Assembly: GCA_014192545.1 (NCBI GenBank)
Contig: BJHL01000001.1
Location: forward strand, 668,380-732,379
Reading direction: 5' to 3'
Length of the DNA stretch: 64,000 nucleotides
Origin: Phycisphaerae bacterium
GTDB lineage: Bacteria > Planctomycetota > Phycisphaerae > Phycisphaerales > UBA1924
A program made the translations under genes and the position numbers. Positions 53,820-62,313 of the stretch are shown piece after piece (position 1 is the stretch's first letter; each line of letters starts with the position of its first letter). The notes beneath the pieces were generated by a model, which did not search any database, was not told the DNA's origin, and saw only the letters and a program-made list of their open reading frames with translations.

Positions 53820-55106
53820 ATGTTTCATCTCGCGCTCGTCGCAATTACCTGCACATCCTTCGCCATCACGTGTGCCGCGCAGCCAACCACGACAGCGCCC
53901 GTTCGCCCACCGGCAGCCGCGAAACAGACCGACCAATCCGCCTTCAACCAATCCGCCGACTACTCAACAAAACACAGTGGCCGCGCCGTTCTCGTCATGC
54001 ATAATGGCGAAGTCATCTTCGAGCGCTACGACGCCGATTGGACAGCCACCAAGCCCCACATGCTCGCAAGCGGCACCAAGAGTTTCACAGGCGTTATCGC
54101 CATGTTCGCCGTGCAAGACGGCTTGCTCACGCTTGATGAGAAAGTCGCCGACACCATTACCGAGTGGAAAGCCGACAAGCGCAAGCGAGAAATCACGATT
54201 CGTCACTTGCTCACGCTCTCCTCTGGCCTCGATACCGCAGACGCCGCCTTCCCTTCGCGCGCCGAGCGCGCAGGCATGCGCGTTCCAAAGAACGAAATCA
54301 CCGACGCTCGCTCCAAGCGCATCGCCCGGGAAGATGCTCGCACGGGCGTGAGCAAGCTCGCAACCGGCAACTGGTTCAAAGACGCCCTCAACGTGCCCAT
54401 GAAGTACAACGCTGGCGAGCAGTTTGACTACGGCCCCAGCCACTTCTACGTCTTAGGCGAACTCATGAATCGCAAACTCGCCGCAAGCCACGACAACAGA
54501 AACATCAAAGCCATCGAACCAAAAACGTTCGAGTCCTACGCCACCGCGAGACTCTTTGAGCCCATCGGCATGCACGTCGACCGCTGGGGCAAAGACGAGG
54601 CAGGCAACGTCAACATGCCAGGCGGCATGATGCTTACCGCGCGCGAATGGGCCAAATTCGGCCAATTCGTGCTACAAAACGGCGCATGGAAACAACCAGA
54701 CGGCAGCATGAAGCAGTTGCTCAAACCCGACTTGCTCGCACAGTGCTTCCAACCGAGCGAACACAACAAAGCCTACGGACTCACATGGTGGCTAGGCGGC
54801 GCAGCCCGCGAAGCCGACGGCGCGCAACCAGCGTCCACCGACTCTCGCAGTGACAAGACCGACTCCAACACGCCCGCCAGCACCCGCCAGCGCGACCGCA
54901 TCATGGAAGAAGCTTCCGACACACGCATCACCATCAACGGCAAATCTACGCCAGTCTACATGGCCGCAGGCCTAGGCAAACAGCGGCTGTTCATCGTGCC
55001 CGAACTCAACCTCGTCGTCGTCCGCTTCGCCGAACCGTCGCGAGAAGGCTCGAAGTTCAGCAACGAAAACTTTCTCAAGCCCATCATCGATCAACTAATC
55101 CCCTAG
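53820..55106 (+). CDS. Secreted serine hydrolase of the beta-lactamase/class C penicillin-binding family
   Basis: 428 residues; GGAGG lies before the ATG. Signal peptide (ALVAITCTSFAITCAAQ). The SxxK catalytic motif is SGTK near residue 84 (LASGTKSFTGVIAMFAVQDG); RHLLTLSSGLD near 140 and GEQFDYGPSHFYVLGELM near 205, where the Tyr of YGP occupies the YxN-type site, support the fold; NMPGGMMLTAREWAKFGQFVLQNG is a conserved substrate-side loop. Such enzymes are esterases, D-Ala-D-Ala peptidases or beta-lactamases; antibiotic resistance is not implied. A hydrophilic insert (Asp/Ser/Thr-rich, residues 335-360) is unusual. Confidence 0.83.
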   Translation: MFHLALVAITCTSFAITCAAQPTTTAPVRPPAAAKQTDQSAFNQSADYSTKHSGRAVLVMHNGEVIFERYDADWTATKPHMLASGTKSFTGVIAMFAVQDGLLTLDEKVADTITEWKADKRKREITIRHLLTLSSGLDTADAAFPSRAERAGMRVPKNEITDARSKRIAREDARTGVSKLATGNWFKDALNVPMKYNAGEQFDYGPSHFYVLGELMNRKLAASHDNRNIKAIEPKTFESYATARLFEPIGMHVDRWGKDEAGNVNMPGGMMLTAREWAKFGQFVLQNGAWKQPDGSMKQLLKPDLLAQCFQPSEHNKAYGLTWWLGGAAREADGAQPASTDSRSDKTDSNTPASTRQRDRIMEEASDTRITINGKSTPVYMAAGLGKQRLFIVPELNLVVVRFAEPSREGSKFSNENFLKPIIDQLIP

Positions 55107-55228
55107 CCCGACATCTGCAAATCCAACACTGTCCAGATTAGCGAAAGCCGCTCCAAATCTTCTCCGCACCAGAGAACCGGACTTCCGGCGAGAGTAAACG
55201 AGTTGTCGGCATAAACCCAATGTCTCTT

Positions 55229-56086
55229 TCACAGACCAACATTGATGCGATCGGGGTCGCACATCTGCTCAACTTCCATGCGAACTGCAGCAAATCGCAA
55301 AAGTAACGCCTCGAGGCCTTCATCGAGTTTTATGTTCAACTCTTCTTTATACAACGGAACGATTTGGAAGAAGTTCACCTTGAAGCGTGGTGCCTTGAGT
55401 TCAAAAAACTCATCAACAACGCTCAGCGGGCTCATCACGAGCCAGCCCGTGAACTTGCAATCCGGCGCGAGAGGTTCCGCTGGATCGCCGTTGGGCACGG
55501 TGTGGCCCGTATCGAGATATGTGTCATAATACAACGGCATACGCGCCAGATTCTTCAGCCACGCGATCGGCCAGTGTTTCTCCTTCGCGTCAGGCAATTT
55601 TTCGTCGGTTGGCCAGTCGGGCGGCAATACCACACACAGTTCCGCCCGTGCTTTGCGCAGCCCATTCACGTTCATCGGCACCGCACTCATTCCCATCGTA
55701 ACGAATGTCTTGTAAGGGAACGTCTCGGACGGTTCCACGGGAAGTACATCAAGGTGAATTCCAAATGAAATGATCTCGTGCACAACGCCATTGGGTTTAC
55801 CCACGTACTGCGCAACATGTCCTTCGATGAGTGACATCTGCTGCGTTGTCAACATTTGTGGTGGGAACGCAGTCGCTGCGGCACTTGGTTCATTGTGACG
55901 GATGAGCTCAGAGCCACCCGCGCTGACTTGCTTGGAAGCGTCGCTTCGTTTCGCGTTCTGCGTTGCCGCTGAACTCTTCGGTGAAGACTTCTTGGTCGCT
56001 GTCCGACGCGACTTGGCAGGACCTTTTGAATCAATCTTTTTCTTTGCCCCGCGGGAAACTCCCTTGCGAGAAGCCTTCTTCGACAT
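55229..56086 (-). CDS. Suppressor-of-fused (SUFU) domain protein with Lys-rich N-terminus
   Basis: 285 residues. Residues 1-50 are basic (KKASRKGVSRGAKKKIDSKG). From about residue 95 on the SUFU fold is clear: VVHEIISFGIHLDVLPVEPSE, PYKTFVTMGMSAVPMNV, ELCVVLPPDWP, WPIAWLKNLARMP, GHTVPNGDPAEPLAPDCKFTGWLVM and NFFQIVPLYKEELNIKLDEG, ending in DPDRINVG. In animals SUFU restrains Gli factors; bacterial members occur often in toxin-immunity loci (as immunity proteins) and in isolation, with unknown partners. Here no toxin is adjacent. It follows the carboxylase by 38 bases on the same strand. Confidence 0.82.
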   Translation of the reverse strand: MSKKASRKGVSRGAKKKIDSKGPAKSRRTATKKSSPKSSAATQNAKRSDASKQVSAGGSELIRHNEPSAAATAFPPQMLTTQQMSLIEGHVAQYVGKPNGVVHEIISFGIHLDVLPVEPSETFPYKTFVTMGMSAVPMNVNGLRKARAELCVVLPPDWPTDEKLPDAKEKHWPIAWLKNLARMPLYYDTYLDTGHTVPNGDPAEPLAPDCKFTGWLVMSPLSVVDEFFELKAPRFKVNFFQIVPLYKEELNIKLDEGLEALLLRFAAVRMEVEQMCDPDRINVGL

Positions 56087-56124
56087 CGTGAACCCTCCTC
56101 TAAGGCCAAACCAAACAAAGAAAC

Positions 56125-58020
56125 TTACACCTGCAAAACCCCCGTCCTAAACGCAAGCGAGTAATCCCAATTCGCATTCGCCGCTTCCAGCGCCGCAATC
56201 AGTTCCTTCCGCGTATCTTCCGGCGCAATCATGCGATCAAGCCAGCCGCGCGCCGCCCCGTGGCGAATATCCGCCTGCTCCGTATACCCCGCATGAATCG
56301 CGCTGTAAATCGCATCGCGCGCGTCCTTATCAATCGTCTCACCCTTGCGTTTGCGGCTTGCTTCTTCAATCGTCGTCAGCACCCCCGTCGCCTGGTTCGC
56401 GCCCATCACCGCGCACTTGGCGCTAGGCCACGCAAGTGCCAAGAACTGATCAAACGCCCGCCCGCACATCGCGTAATTCCCCGCGCCGTAACTGCCACCC
56501 GTAATCACCACAATCTTGGGCACCACGCAGTTGCTCATCGCATTTACCATCTTTGCCCCGCTGCGAATGATGCCGTTCTGCTCGCTGTCGCGTCCCACCA
56601 TGAAGCCCGTGGTGTCATGCAAAAACACAATCGGAATCTTCCGCTGATTGCAATCCATGATGAACCGCGCCGACTTGTCCGCCGAGTCATCATAAATCAC
56701 GCCCGGCATATTCACACGCTTGCCGCCCCCTTGACCGCTGCCCATTTGGCTCTGCGTGATCTTCTTCTGATTCGCCACAATCCCGCACGCGATGCTCCCA
56801 ATCTTCGCGTACCCACACACGATCGACTGCCCAAAATCAGCCTTGTACTCATCAAAATCCACGGTAGTTTGTCCCTCCGGGGCGGCAGTATTCGCATCAA
56901 CAATGCACGCGATCAAATCTTTGACGTCATACTGCGTCCCAGGTTTATCCGTGAAAATCTTGAACGCATCCTTCGAATCGCGTGACGCCGAAGGAACTGT
57001 GTTGTCCCTTCGTGATCCAAACATGTCTTCGCGGAACTTCGCAAACTGCTCGGCGATCGCTTCGGGCGTGAGGTACTTCGTCGCGCTTTCCAAATTCACC
57101 TTTGCGTGATTCGTAACCCACTCGCCGTTTGACTCAGTCTCTGCCCACTCAAACACATCCGCAGAAATCTCCTGCAGGTTCATCTCCAAGCGACGAAGCG
57201 CGTCGTTGAGCGGCGCCGGATCATACTTACTCACCAAACTCCTAATCCGCCCAATCGCATCCTCGTCTGTCTTCTCCTTGAAATCAATCGTCCCGCTCAC
57301 ACTCGCGTGCATGCTCGCCCCGCCCAGCTCCTCATCCGTCACCTCTTGCCCAATCGCCGCCTTTACCAGCGCCGGCCCCGCCAAGTACAACCCGCTCCCC
57401 TCCGTCATAATCAGCGTGTCACACAGCACAGGCAGGTATCCGCCGCCCGCCACGCAAAATCCCATGATCGCCGCAATCTGCGGAATGCCCATCGCGCTGA
57501 TCACCGCGTTATGCCGAAAAATCCGCCCAAAATCATCAGTATCCGGAAACACATCTTCCTGCAACGGCAGAAACACACCCGCGCTATCCACCAGATAAAT
57601 CAGCGGCAGCCGCCCCATCATCGCCACCTGCTGCGCCCGAATGATCTTCTTGCACGTCATCGGAAAAAACGCCCCCGCCTTCACGGTCGCGTCATTCGCA
57701 ATGATCATGCACTTGCGCCCCTGCACGCTGCCGATGCCCGTCACCACACCCGCCGCCGGCGCACCGCCATGCTCTTTGTACATGTTCCACGCCGACCACA
57801 GTCCAAGCTCTTGAAACTGCACGCCGCTCGCGCCATCGCTCACTGGATCAATCAGCAACGCAATCCGCTCGCGCGCCGTCAATCGCCCCTTCTCATGCTG
57901 CCGCGCGATAGCAGTCTTCCCGCCACCCTGCATGATCTGCCGCTCTTCAATGAGCATCAGATCAGTCAGTTCGCGCAGGGTGTACACATGTTGGTTACTG
58001 GGAGAAGTGGGGCTCGACAT
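56125..58020 (-). CDS. Acyl-CoA carboxylase, carboxyltransferase (beta) subunit
   Basis: About 631 residues from the ATG at 58020. Biotin-dependent carboxyl transfer to an acyl-CoA (propionyl-, methylcrotonyl- or geranyl-type). The N-terminal half has KGRLTARERIALLIDP and GFCVAGGGYLPVLCDTLIM; the C-terminal half has IPIVFLHDTTGFMVG, GSYGAGNYAMCGRAFDQFLALAWPSAKCAVMGANQATGVL. These last segments are most like methylcrotonyl-CoA carboxylase beta. It is longer than usual (about 540), with an insert near residues 265-335 (LEMNLQEISADVFEWAE). The biotin carboxylase alpha subunit is not in the window. Confidence 0.88.
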   Translation of the reverse strand: MSSPTSPSNQHVYTLRELTDLMLIEERQIMQGGGKTAIARQHEKGRLTARERIALLIDPVSDGASGVQFQELGLWSAWNMYKEHGGAPAAGVVTGIGSVQGRKCMIIANDATVKAGAFFPMTCKKIIRAQQVAMMGRLPLIYLVDSAGVFLPLQEDVFPDTDDFGRIFRHNAVISAMGIPQIAAIMGFCVAGGGYLPVLCDTLIMTEGSGLYLAGPALVKAAIGQEVTDEELGGASMHASVSGTIDFKEKTDEDAIGRIRSLVSKYDPAPLNDALRRLEMNLQEISADVFEWAETESNGEWVTNHAKVNLESATKYLTPEAIAEQFAKFREDMFGSRRDNTVPSASRDSKDAFKIFTDKPGTQYDVKDLIACIVDANTAAPEGQTTVDFDEYKADFGQSIVCGYAKIGSIACGIVANQKKITQSQMGSGQGGGKRVNMPGVIYDDSADKSARFIMDCNQRKIPIVFLHDTTGFMVGRDSEQNGIIRSGAKMVNAMSNCVVPKIVVITGGSYGAGNYAMCGRAFDQFLALAWPSAKCAVMGANQATGVLTTIEEASRKRKGETIDKDARDAIYSAIHAGYTEQADIRHGAARGWLDRMIAPEDTRKELIAALEAANANWDYSLAFRTGVLQV

Positions 58021-58065
58021 GGCCCGAGGGTAGCGGCGGGCCTTGCACAAGGCAGCCCGTGTGCA

Positions 58066-58833
58066 TCACGCCGCACGCTGCAGCACATCCGCAAGCTTCG
58101 CCGTAACAAATCGCCTGCGTTCCACCGACAGACTACTACCAAAGCTAATCGTTTTATCGGCCTCGATGGTAATGTTCGATTTGCTCCGCCGATCGCCATC
58201 GCTGTCCGTCCATTGTTTGTCGCTCAGTCGCACGTCCTTGAAGGCGTGCACATCAAATCGCCGTGCCCAGCCAAACGGTCCAATGCCCTCAAATACCTTC
58301 CCGCGCTCGCGATCAATCGACACTTCCACATGCCCCGCAAGCGACGATAGAAACGCCGCGATCAGCCCAAGTCCGATCAAGATGAAGGGCGTCAGAAACA
58401 GCCACATGAAGATCGTCATGCCCAGCGACATAGGCGAGCCGTTCATGTTCGGCGCAGGAAACCACGCGGGCAGCGTCACGCCCATGTGCTTGAGTGTTGA
58501 TGCAAGCACGACGGCGACGAAAACACTCACAATACCGTTCCAGAATAGCCCGAAGAACAGCATCGCTACCGCCGCGCCAAACGAACGCATCGATGCGCCG
58601 ATCACCACCGTGTGTCCATCGTCACTCGCCCACGCGCCCGCAGGTGGCTCACCGACAAACTCATTCATAAGTTTGTGCTTGTCTGCCGCATCAACCAGTT
58701 TCGAAAGCCGAAACAACCGGTTGCACGCCCGACACAACCCGGCACCCTCACTCACGTTGATATCCGCCGCATCAATCGGCTGCTCGCAGTCCGGACAATG
58801 TGTCGCGCCGTCGCGCGAATTGTGCAATCGCAT
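58066..58833 (-). CDS. Membrane protein with N-terminal Cys4 zinc ribbon
   Basis: 255 residues. THCPDCEQPIDAADINVSEGAGLCRACNRLF (residues 11-41) carries two Cys pairs, a zinc ribbon of another type than the 50 kb cluster. Two strong hydrophobic stretches follow (FGAAVAMLFFGLFWNGIVSVFVAVVLAS and MTIFMWLFLTPFILIGLGLIAAFLSSLAG). The C-terminal 70 residues are soluble and contain DRERGKVFEGIGPFGWARRFDVHAFKDVRL, a PH-like beta pattern often seen after such membrane pairs. It lies 45 bases upstream of the carboxylase gene; no function known. Confidence 0.7.
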   Translation of the reverse strand: MRLHNSRDGATHCPDCEQPIDAADINVSEGAGLCRACNRLFRLSKLVDAADKHKLMNEFVGEPPAGAWASDDGHTVVIGASMRSFGAAVAMLFFGLFWNGIVSVFVAVVLASTLKHMGVTLPAWFPAPNMNGSPMSLGMTIFMWLFLTPFILIGLGLIAAFLSSLAGHVEVSIDRERGKVFEGIGPFGWARRFDVHAFKDVRLSDKQWTDSDGDRRSKSNITIEADKTISFGSSLSVERRRFVTAKLADVLQRAA

Positions 58834-58863
58834 GCTCAGAATATCGGCCAGAGTCGCCGCGCA

Positions 58864-59277
58864 TTAGTTGCGAGGGCCGCCCGGTGCGTCTGCGCGATCC
58901 GCCTGATCCGCCTGATCCGCGTGATCCGAATAGTCCGCCTCGCGCGACTGTGCCGTGAACTCAACCGGATCAGACGCCTGCCCAGGCCGCCGCACCCGCA
59001 CATTCCGCCGCCCATCCAGCGATCCATTGGGCGCCCGCAGCCCGCGCCACCACAATCGAAATCGAATCCACGCAAACAGCAGCACCAGCAGCCCGGCAAC
59101 CACAATCACCGCGACCAGCGCAACCGGAATCAGCACCGCCACCAGCGCGACGATGACCGCCAGCACCACCAGAAAAATCACAAACCCCACAATGCGCGCA
59201 CCCAGCCCACCGCCGCTACGCATTTGGCCACTCACCTGCCCCATTAGCCGCGGCCCGCCACCACCAAAATCATTCAT
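58864..59277 (-). CDS. Small membrane protein with repetitive acidic C-terminus
   Basis: About 137 residues from the ATG at 59277. Two adjoining hydrophobic segments (ARIVGFVIFLVVLAVIVALVAVLI and VALVAVIVVAGLLVLLFAWI) are followed by a basic patch (RFRLWWRGLRAP) and a tail ending in DHADQADQADRADAPGG, encoded by tandem 9-base repeats. No known domain. Upstream ATG codons are possible. It leads the run of minus-strand genes through the carboxylase to the SUFU gene. Confidence 0.6.
   Translation of the reverse strand: MNDFGGGGPRLMGQVSGQMRSGGGLGARIVGFVIFLVVLAVIVALVAVLIPVALVAVIVVAGLLVLLFAWIRFRLWWRGLRAPNGSLDGRRNVRVRRPGQASDPVEFTAQSREADYSDHADQADQADRADAPGGPRN
58896..58931. repeat. Four tandem 9-base repeats
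   Basis: GATCCGCCT, GATCCGCCT, GATCCGCGT and GATCCGAAT in direct succession, in frame inside the small membrane protein gene, producing its Ala-Asp-Gln repeats. Confidence 0.75.
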
Positions 59278-59398
59278 CGATTCATTCACGGCAAATGGTA
59301 CGAAAGCAGTGGGCATCAAGATCGAGAACCTCCACACCCTTCTTCGCCAGCCCTGCCCACGCATTTCATCGCCCGCACGATCACCTACCGTTCACAGA

Positions 59399-60412
59399 AT
59401 GACCGCCACCGCCGCCTCTCCCCAGCCGACCGCCTCGCCTTGGCTCGCCCTGCGCCTCATCGCGGCTGACATCAAACTCGCCCACTCCATCTTCGCCCTC
59501 CCCTTCGCGCTGCTCGCCACCTTCCTCGTCTCGCCTTGGGCCGCCACCACTACACCAACAACCGCCGGCCTTCTCGAAAGCTGGTCCACCACGCAGCGCT
59601 TCTGGGCCCAGCTCGTTCTCATCATCTTTTGCATGGTCGTCGCTCGCACCTGGGCCATGCTCGTCAATCGCCTCGCAGATCGCGACATCGACGCCCGCAA
59701 CGCCCGCACGCAGCGACGCGTCTTCGCTCGCGGCGCACTCACCGTCAAGCAAGGTTGGACCGCCGCGTGTCTCTGTGCCGCCGCCTTCATCACACTCTGT
59801 GGCCTCTTCGCCCTCCTCTTCGGCAACGTCTGGCCGCTCTCACTCAGCGTTCCCGTTCTCGTATGGATCGCTTTCTACAGCTACACCAAACGCTTCACCG
59901 CCCTCTGCCATATTTTTCTAGGCGGGGCACTCGCCACCAGCCCCCTCGCCGCCGCCCTCGCCATCGATCCCGCGGCCCTCGCAACCACACCAGTCATCTG
60001 GTGGCTCGCCGGCTTCGTCTTGCTGTGGGTCGCCGGGTTCGATGTCATCTACGCCCTGCAAGATCGCGACTTCGATCGCGCCAACAAACTCTCCAGCATC
60101 CCCGCCAAGCTCGGCACGCGCGGCGCAGTCTGGGTCAGCCGCGCACTGCACGCCGCCGCCCTCGCCGCACTCTTCATGGCCTTCCGCAGCGAACCGCGCT
60201 TCGGCAACTTGTTCCTCATCGGCATCGCCGCCGTCGTCGCGCTGCTCGCCGTCGAACACACCGTCGTGGCGAAACTCGCCAAGCAATCACTCACACCAAA
60301 CCCCGACGGCACCGACAACCCACCCCCCGCACTCAACATGGCCTTCTTCACCCTCAACGGCGTCGTCGCCTGCATCCTTGGCACCATGGGCATCCTCGAA
60401 GTCTTCTTCTGA
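59399..60412 (+). CDS. mqnP: UbiA-family prenyltransferase, MqnP/UbiA type
   Basis: About 337 residues with about eight membrane helices. The two Mg-diphosphate motifs are NRLADRDIDARNARTQRR near residue 95 and DVIYALQDRDFDRA near 220. IKLAHSIFALPFALLATFL and YSYTKRFTALCHIFLGGALA resemble prenyltransferases of the futalosine menaquinone route and 4-hydroxybenzoate prenyltransferase. It attaches a polyprenyl chain to an aromatic ring for quinone synthesis. MqnP is my preferred call, because such sequences are common in bacteria lacking ubiquinone, but the distinction is not secure. The Dxr enzyme elsewhere in the window supplies the isoprenoid precursors. Confidence 0.82.
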   Translation: MTATAASPQPTASPWLALRLIAADIKLAHSIFALPFALLATFLVSPWAATTTPTTAGLLESWSTTQRFWAQLVLIIFCMVVARTWAMLVNRLADRDIDARNARTQRRVFARGALTVKQGWTAACLCAAAFITLCGLFALLFGNVWPLSLSVPVLVWIAFYSYTKRFTALCHIFLGGALATSPLAAALAIDPAALATTPVIWWLAGFVLLWVAGFDVIYALQDRDFDRANKLSSIPAKLGTRGAVWVSRALHAAALAALFMAFRSEPRFGNLFLIGIAAVVALLAVEHTVVAKLAKQSLTPNPDGTDNPPPALNMAFFTLNGVVACILGTMGILEVFF

Positions 60413-60413
60413 C

Positions 60414-60524
60414 TCATGCCTCGATGCCAAATGCCTTGATGCCTTCCGCATAATCAAGAATTTTGTAGTCACAAACCGGCCGCGTGCGCCCAATCGCTGT
60501 CACTGCGCTCCAAGCCTCTTGCAT
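60414..60524 (-). CDS. Short open frame, possible C-terminal gene remnant
   Basis: 36 codons reading MQEAWSAVTAIGRTRP and then VCDYKILDYAEGIKAFGIEA to a TGA, adjacent to the UbiA stop on the other strand. It looks like the end of a real protein (regular hydrophobic pattern) but I do not recognise it and there is no good ribosome site. It could be a remnant or chance. Confidence 0.25.
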   Translation of the reverse strand: MQEAWSAVTAIGRTRPVCDYKILDYAEGIKAFGIEA

Positions 60525-60609
60525 CACGAAACCCAACTGTGTACAACACGCATAATGAGTGACGGTGGGTCACGCAGACATCAGCACGAAAGCGCAAGGG
60601 GGAAGACAA

Positions 60610-61023
60610 ATGCAATCGCTCACAAGTTACGACCGCGATCTCATCACACAACTCACGACGCACAACTTTGATCTCTCAACCGTCGCCTACGAACGCTACA
60701 TCACGTACCAACAACTCGACTGGTGGTCGCGCCAACCGCACATCGCCGAAGCAATCGCGCAAGCCCGCGCAGCAACATCTACGAACACAAAAAAGCCCCC
60801 GCAACCCGCAGGGGCTCCTACTTCTTCACTCAGTCACTTCGTTACTTCGTCGCTGCCTCTACGGACACACCCCGCCCGCGAGCACGTTGAAGAATTCAAT
60901 CACGTCCGCATCCTCGGGGAAGACGCCATGTTTGTTGAAGTCGATGCTGTCAAGTCAACATCATTGAAAGTTTGCGACAAGCCGCTGTGCACGGCGTTGG
61001 TGACAAACCGGCCGCGGTTGTAG
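60610..61023 (+). CDS. Small hypothetical protein; frame runs through an antisense terminator
   Basis: A strong GGGGGAAG ribosome site stands four bases before the ATG at 60610, and the first 60 codons look coding by third-position GC (SYDRDLITQLTTHNFDLSTVAYERYITY, WWSRQPHIAEAIAQARAA). A short helix-turn-helix-like protein of about 65 residues is plausible. After residue 60 the frame passes through the minus-strand terminator and the antisense of the dockerin remnant, so the real gene probably ended earlier and lost its stop, or the tail is nonsense. No known family. Confidence 0.4.
   Translation: MQSLTSYDRDLITQLTTHNFDLSTVAYERYITYQQLDWWSRQPHIAEAIAQARAATSTNTKKPPQPAGAPTSSLSHFVTSSLPLRTHPAREHVEEFNHVRILGEDAMFVEVDAVKSTSLKVCDKPLCTALVTNRPRL
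60788..60816 (-). terminator. Rho-independent terminator on the minus strand
   Basis: AGCCCC (60794-60799) and GGGGCT (60811-60816) form a stem followed on the minus strand by six T. It lies 43 bases beyond the TAG of the dockerin remnant and is presumably what is left of that gene's terminator. Confidence 0.8.
60859..60948 (-). pseudogene. Orphan C-terminal dockerin tail remnant
   Basis: Minus strand, ending at TAG (60861-60859): SIDFNKHGVFPEDADVIEFFNVLAGGVCP. This is one complete GC-type dockerin unit, including the closing Cys-Pro. Three codons upstream there is a TGA in the same frame, so the remnant is no longer attached to a protein. The DNA identity with the intact tails at 27.4, 34.4 and 36.6 kb is evident. 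Confidence 0.85.
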
Positions 61024-61064
61024 AGCGGCATTATGATGCTGACGACCGCGGGCTTTGCGGCCAT
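60900..61064 (-). pseudogene. Truncated family-2 glycosyltransferase N-terminus fused out of frame to the dockerin remnant
   Basis: 54 codons from the ATG at 61064: AAKPAVVSIIMPLYNRGRF is the start of a GT-A family-2 glycosyltransferase (VSIIMPLYNRGRF, then ESVLAQT-like SGLSQTF). After about residue 35 the sequence no longer matches; it enters the dockerin remnant in another frame and stops at 60900. The ATG overlaps the gatC stop codon (TAATG). The remaining 250 or more residues of a real enzyme are missing. Confidence 0.8.
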
Positions 61065-61387
61065 TACGCGCCTCCGGATTCATCGAGAACTTTGGGTACG
61101 CGGATGAACGGCGGATGGGTTGATGCTTCGTGCGGCGCGGGCGCGATGGACATGAGGGTTTGGGTTGCTAGCGCGGGGCCTGGTTCGTCGCCGCGAAGGT
61201 TGGCGGCTCCGTCGTTCACGTTGTAAAGCGGCTCGACGTCGGTGGTGTCGACAGATTGCAGCCGCTCCATGTATGTGAGCACGGCGCCTAGCGAAGCGCG
61301 CATGGGTTCGATCTCGTCATCTCGCAAGGCGAGGCGGGCGAGGGAGGCGACTTTGCGGATATCGGCGGTAGAAAGTTCGCGAGGCAT
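61064..61387 (-). CDS. gatC: Aspartyl/glutamyl-tRNA amidotransferase subunit C
   Basis: 107 residues from the ATG at 61387. GatC stabilises GatA in the GatCAB complex, which converts misacylated Glu-tRNA(Gln) and Asp-tRNA(Asn) to the amides. IRKVASLARLALRDDEIEPMRASLGAVLTYMERLQSVDTTDVEPLYNV is typical. The frame extends further upstream without a start that fits. gatA, usually next, is absent here; instead the gatC stop overlaps the truncated glycosyltransferase ATG. Confidence 0.93.
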   Translation of the reverse strand: MPRELSTADIRKVASLARLALRDDEIEPMRASLGAVLTYMERLQSVDTTDVEPLYNVNDGAANLRGDEPGPALATQTLMSIAPAPHEASTHPPFIRVPKVLDESGGA

Positions 61388-61435
61388 GGAGAATGTTACG
61401 AAACCTGAGGCGGGCGAGCGGAGTAATGATTCAGT

Positions 61436-62245
61436 GTGACGATATCGCGCGAGCGACAACCACGATGGCGGCGGGTGCTGCGGCATCCCGCTAGTTTGCT
61501 CGCGCTCGTTGTGGCGTGGCTTGGGTTGGCGGCGATTGCGCCGAGCGACAGCATGATGGACGGTTACACATTTGATCAAACACGTCTGATTCCCTTTCGA
61601 TCGCACATGTTCGATCGTTGGTTACAGCAGCGCTCATTTACGGACAAGTGCTTGGCAATGCTTGATGATCGGGGCAAGCACCGGATCATTCGGTACGAGG
61701 ATTTGAACAGTTGGGAAGACCAGCGGCGGGTCTTTGATGATCCGCGCGGCGAGGTATTTGCGATTTCATTCGACCACTCAGTCAAGATACGTGGCTTTCT
61801 GATTCCACTCTTCGAGAATTCACGCATTCAGATGGTGATGGACTTGCAGCGCACGGACAGGTACACGAAGGAAGAACTCATCACGCGTCCGCTGCGTGCG
61901 CAGGCTGGTGCGGAACAGGCATATGCCGAGTTTGTTGCAAGCAGGACCGGGTTGGATCAGTCTGACCTCGCGCAACGGCTGTTGCGCGGCGACTTGCAGC
62001 AAGACCGTGCGCTGTGGTGGGGGTGGGCGTGGCTTGCTGCGATGCTCGTAATACCTGTGATGTTCGTGCGTGGATTAATCGATTTGCCGCGATTTTGTGA
62101 GGATTGGGCGGCGAGGCGTCGACTGAAGCGTGAGGGGTTGTGTGCTTGTGGGTATTCGCGGGCGGGGCTTGCGGAGGAGGTGGCTTGTCCGGAGTGTGGG
62201 GTGGCGCCGGTTGCGCGGGTGGGGCAGGGGCGTGCGGGAGTTTGA
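61436..62245 (+). CDS. Membrane protein with C-terminal zinc ribbon
   Basis: About 269 residues from a GTG at 61436, divergent from gatC with 48 bases between. One N-terminal helix (LLALVVAWLGLAAIAP), a soluble region of 150 residues with no known domain, a second helix (WWGWAWLAAMLVIPVMFVRGLI near residue 200), then CACGYSRAGLAEEVACPECG, the same CxCGYxxxGL...CPEC ribbon as in the 50 kb cluster but at the C-terminus. Function unknown. Confidence 0.65.
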   Translation: MTISRERQPRWRRVLRHPASLLALVVAWLGLAAIAPSDSMMDGYTFDQTRLIPFRSHMFDRWLQQRSFTDKCLAMLDDRGKHRIIRYEDLNSWEDQRRVFDDPRGEVFAISFDHSVKIRGFLIPLFENSRIQMVMDLQRTDRYTKEELITRPLRAQAGAEQAYAEFVASRTGLDQSDLAQRLLRGDLQQDRALWWGWAWLAAMLVIPVMFVRGLIDLPRFCEDWAARRRLKREGLCACGYSRAGLAEEVACPECGVAPVARVGQGRAGV

Positions 62246-62296
62246 TTTTGGTTCGATCCGGACCTTCGCGGTGCCTCGGGTCCGGCGTCGGTGGTC
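62241..62296. repeat. Short dispersed repeat, copy B (partner at 3281-3328)
   Basis: GATCCGGACCTTCGC, then CTCGGGTCCGGCGT. CCGGACC and GGTCCGG form a 7-bp inverted repeat here. It fills the gap between the zinc-ribbon protein and the DAHP synthase start. Confidence 0.55.
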
Positions 62297-62313
62297 TATA
62301 TATTGTTCGGGGA

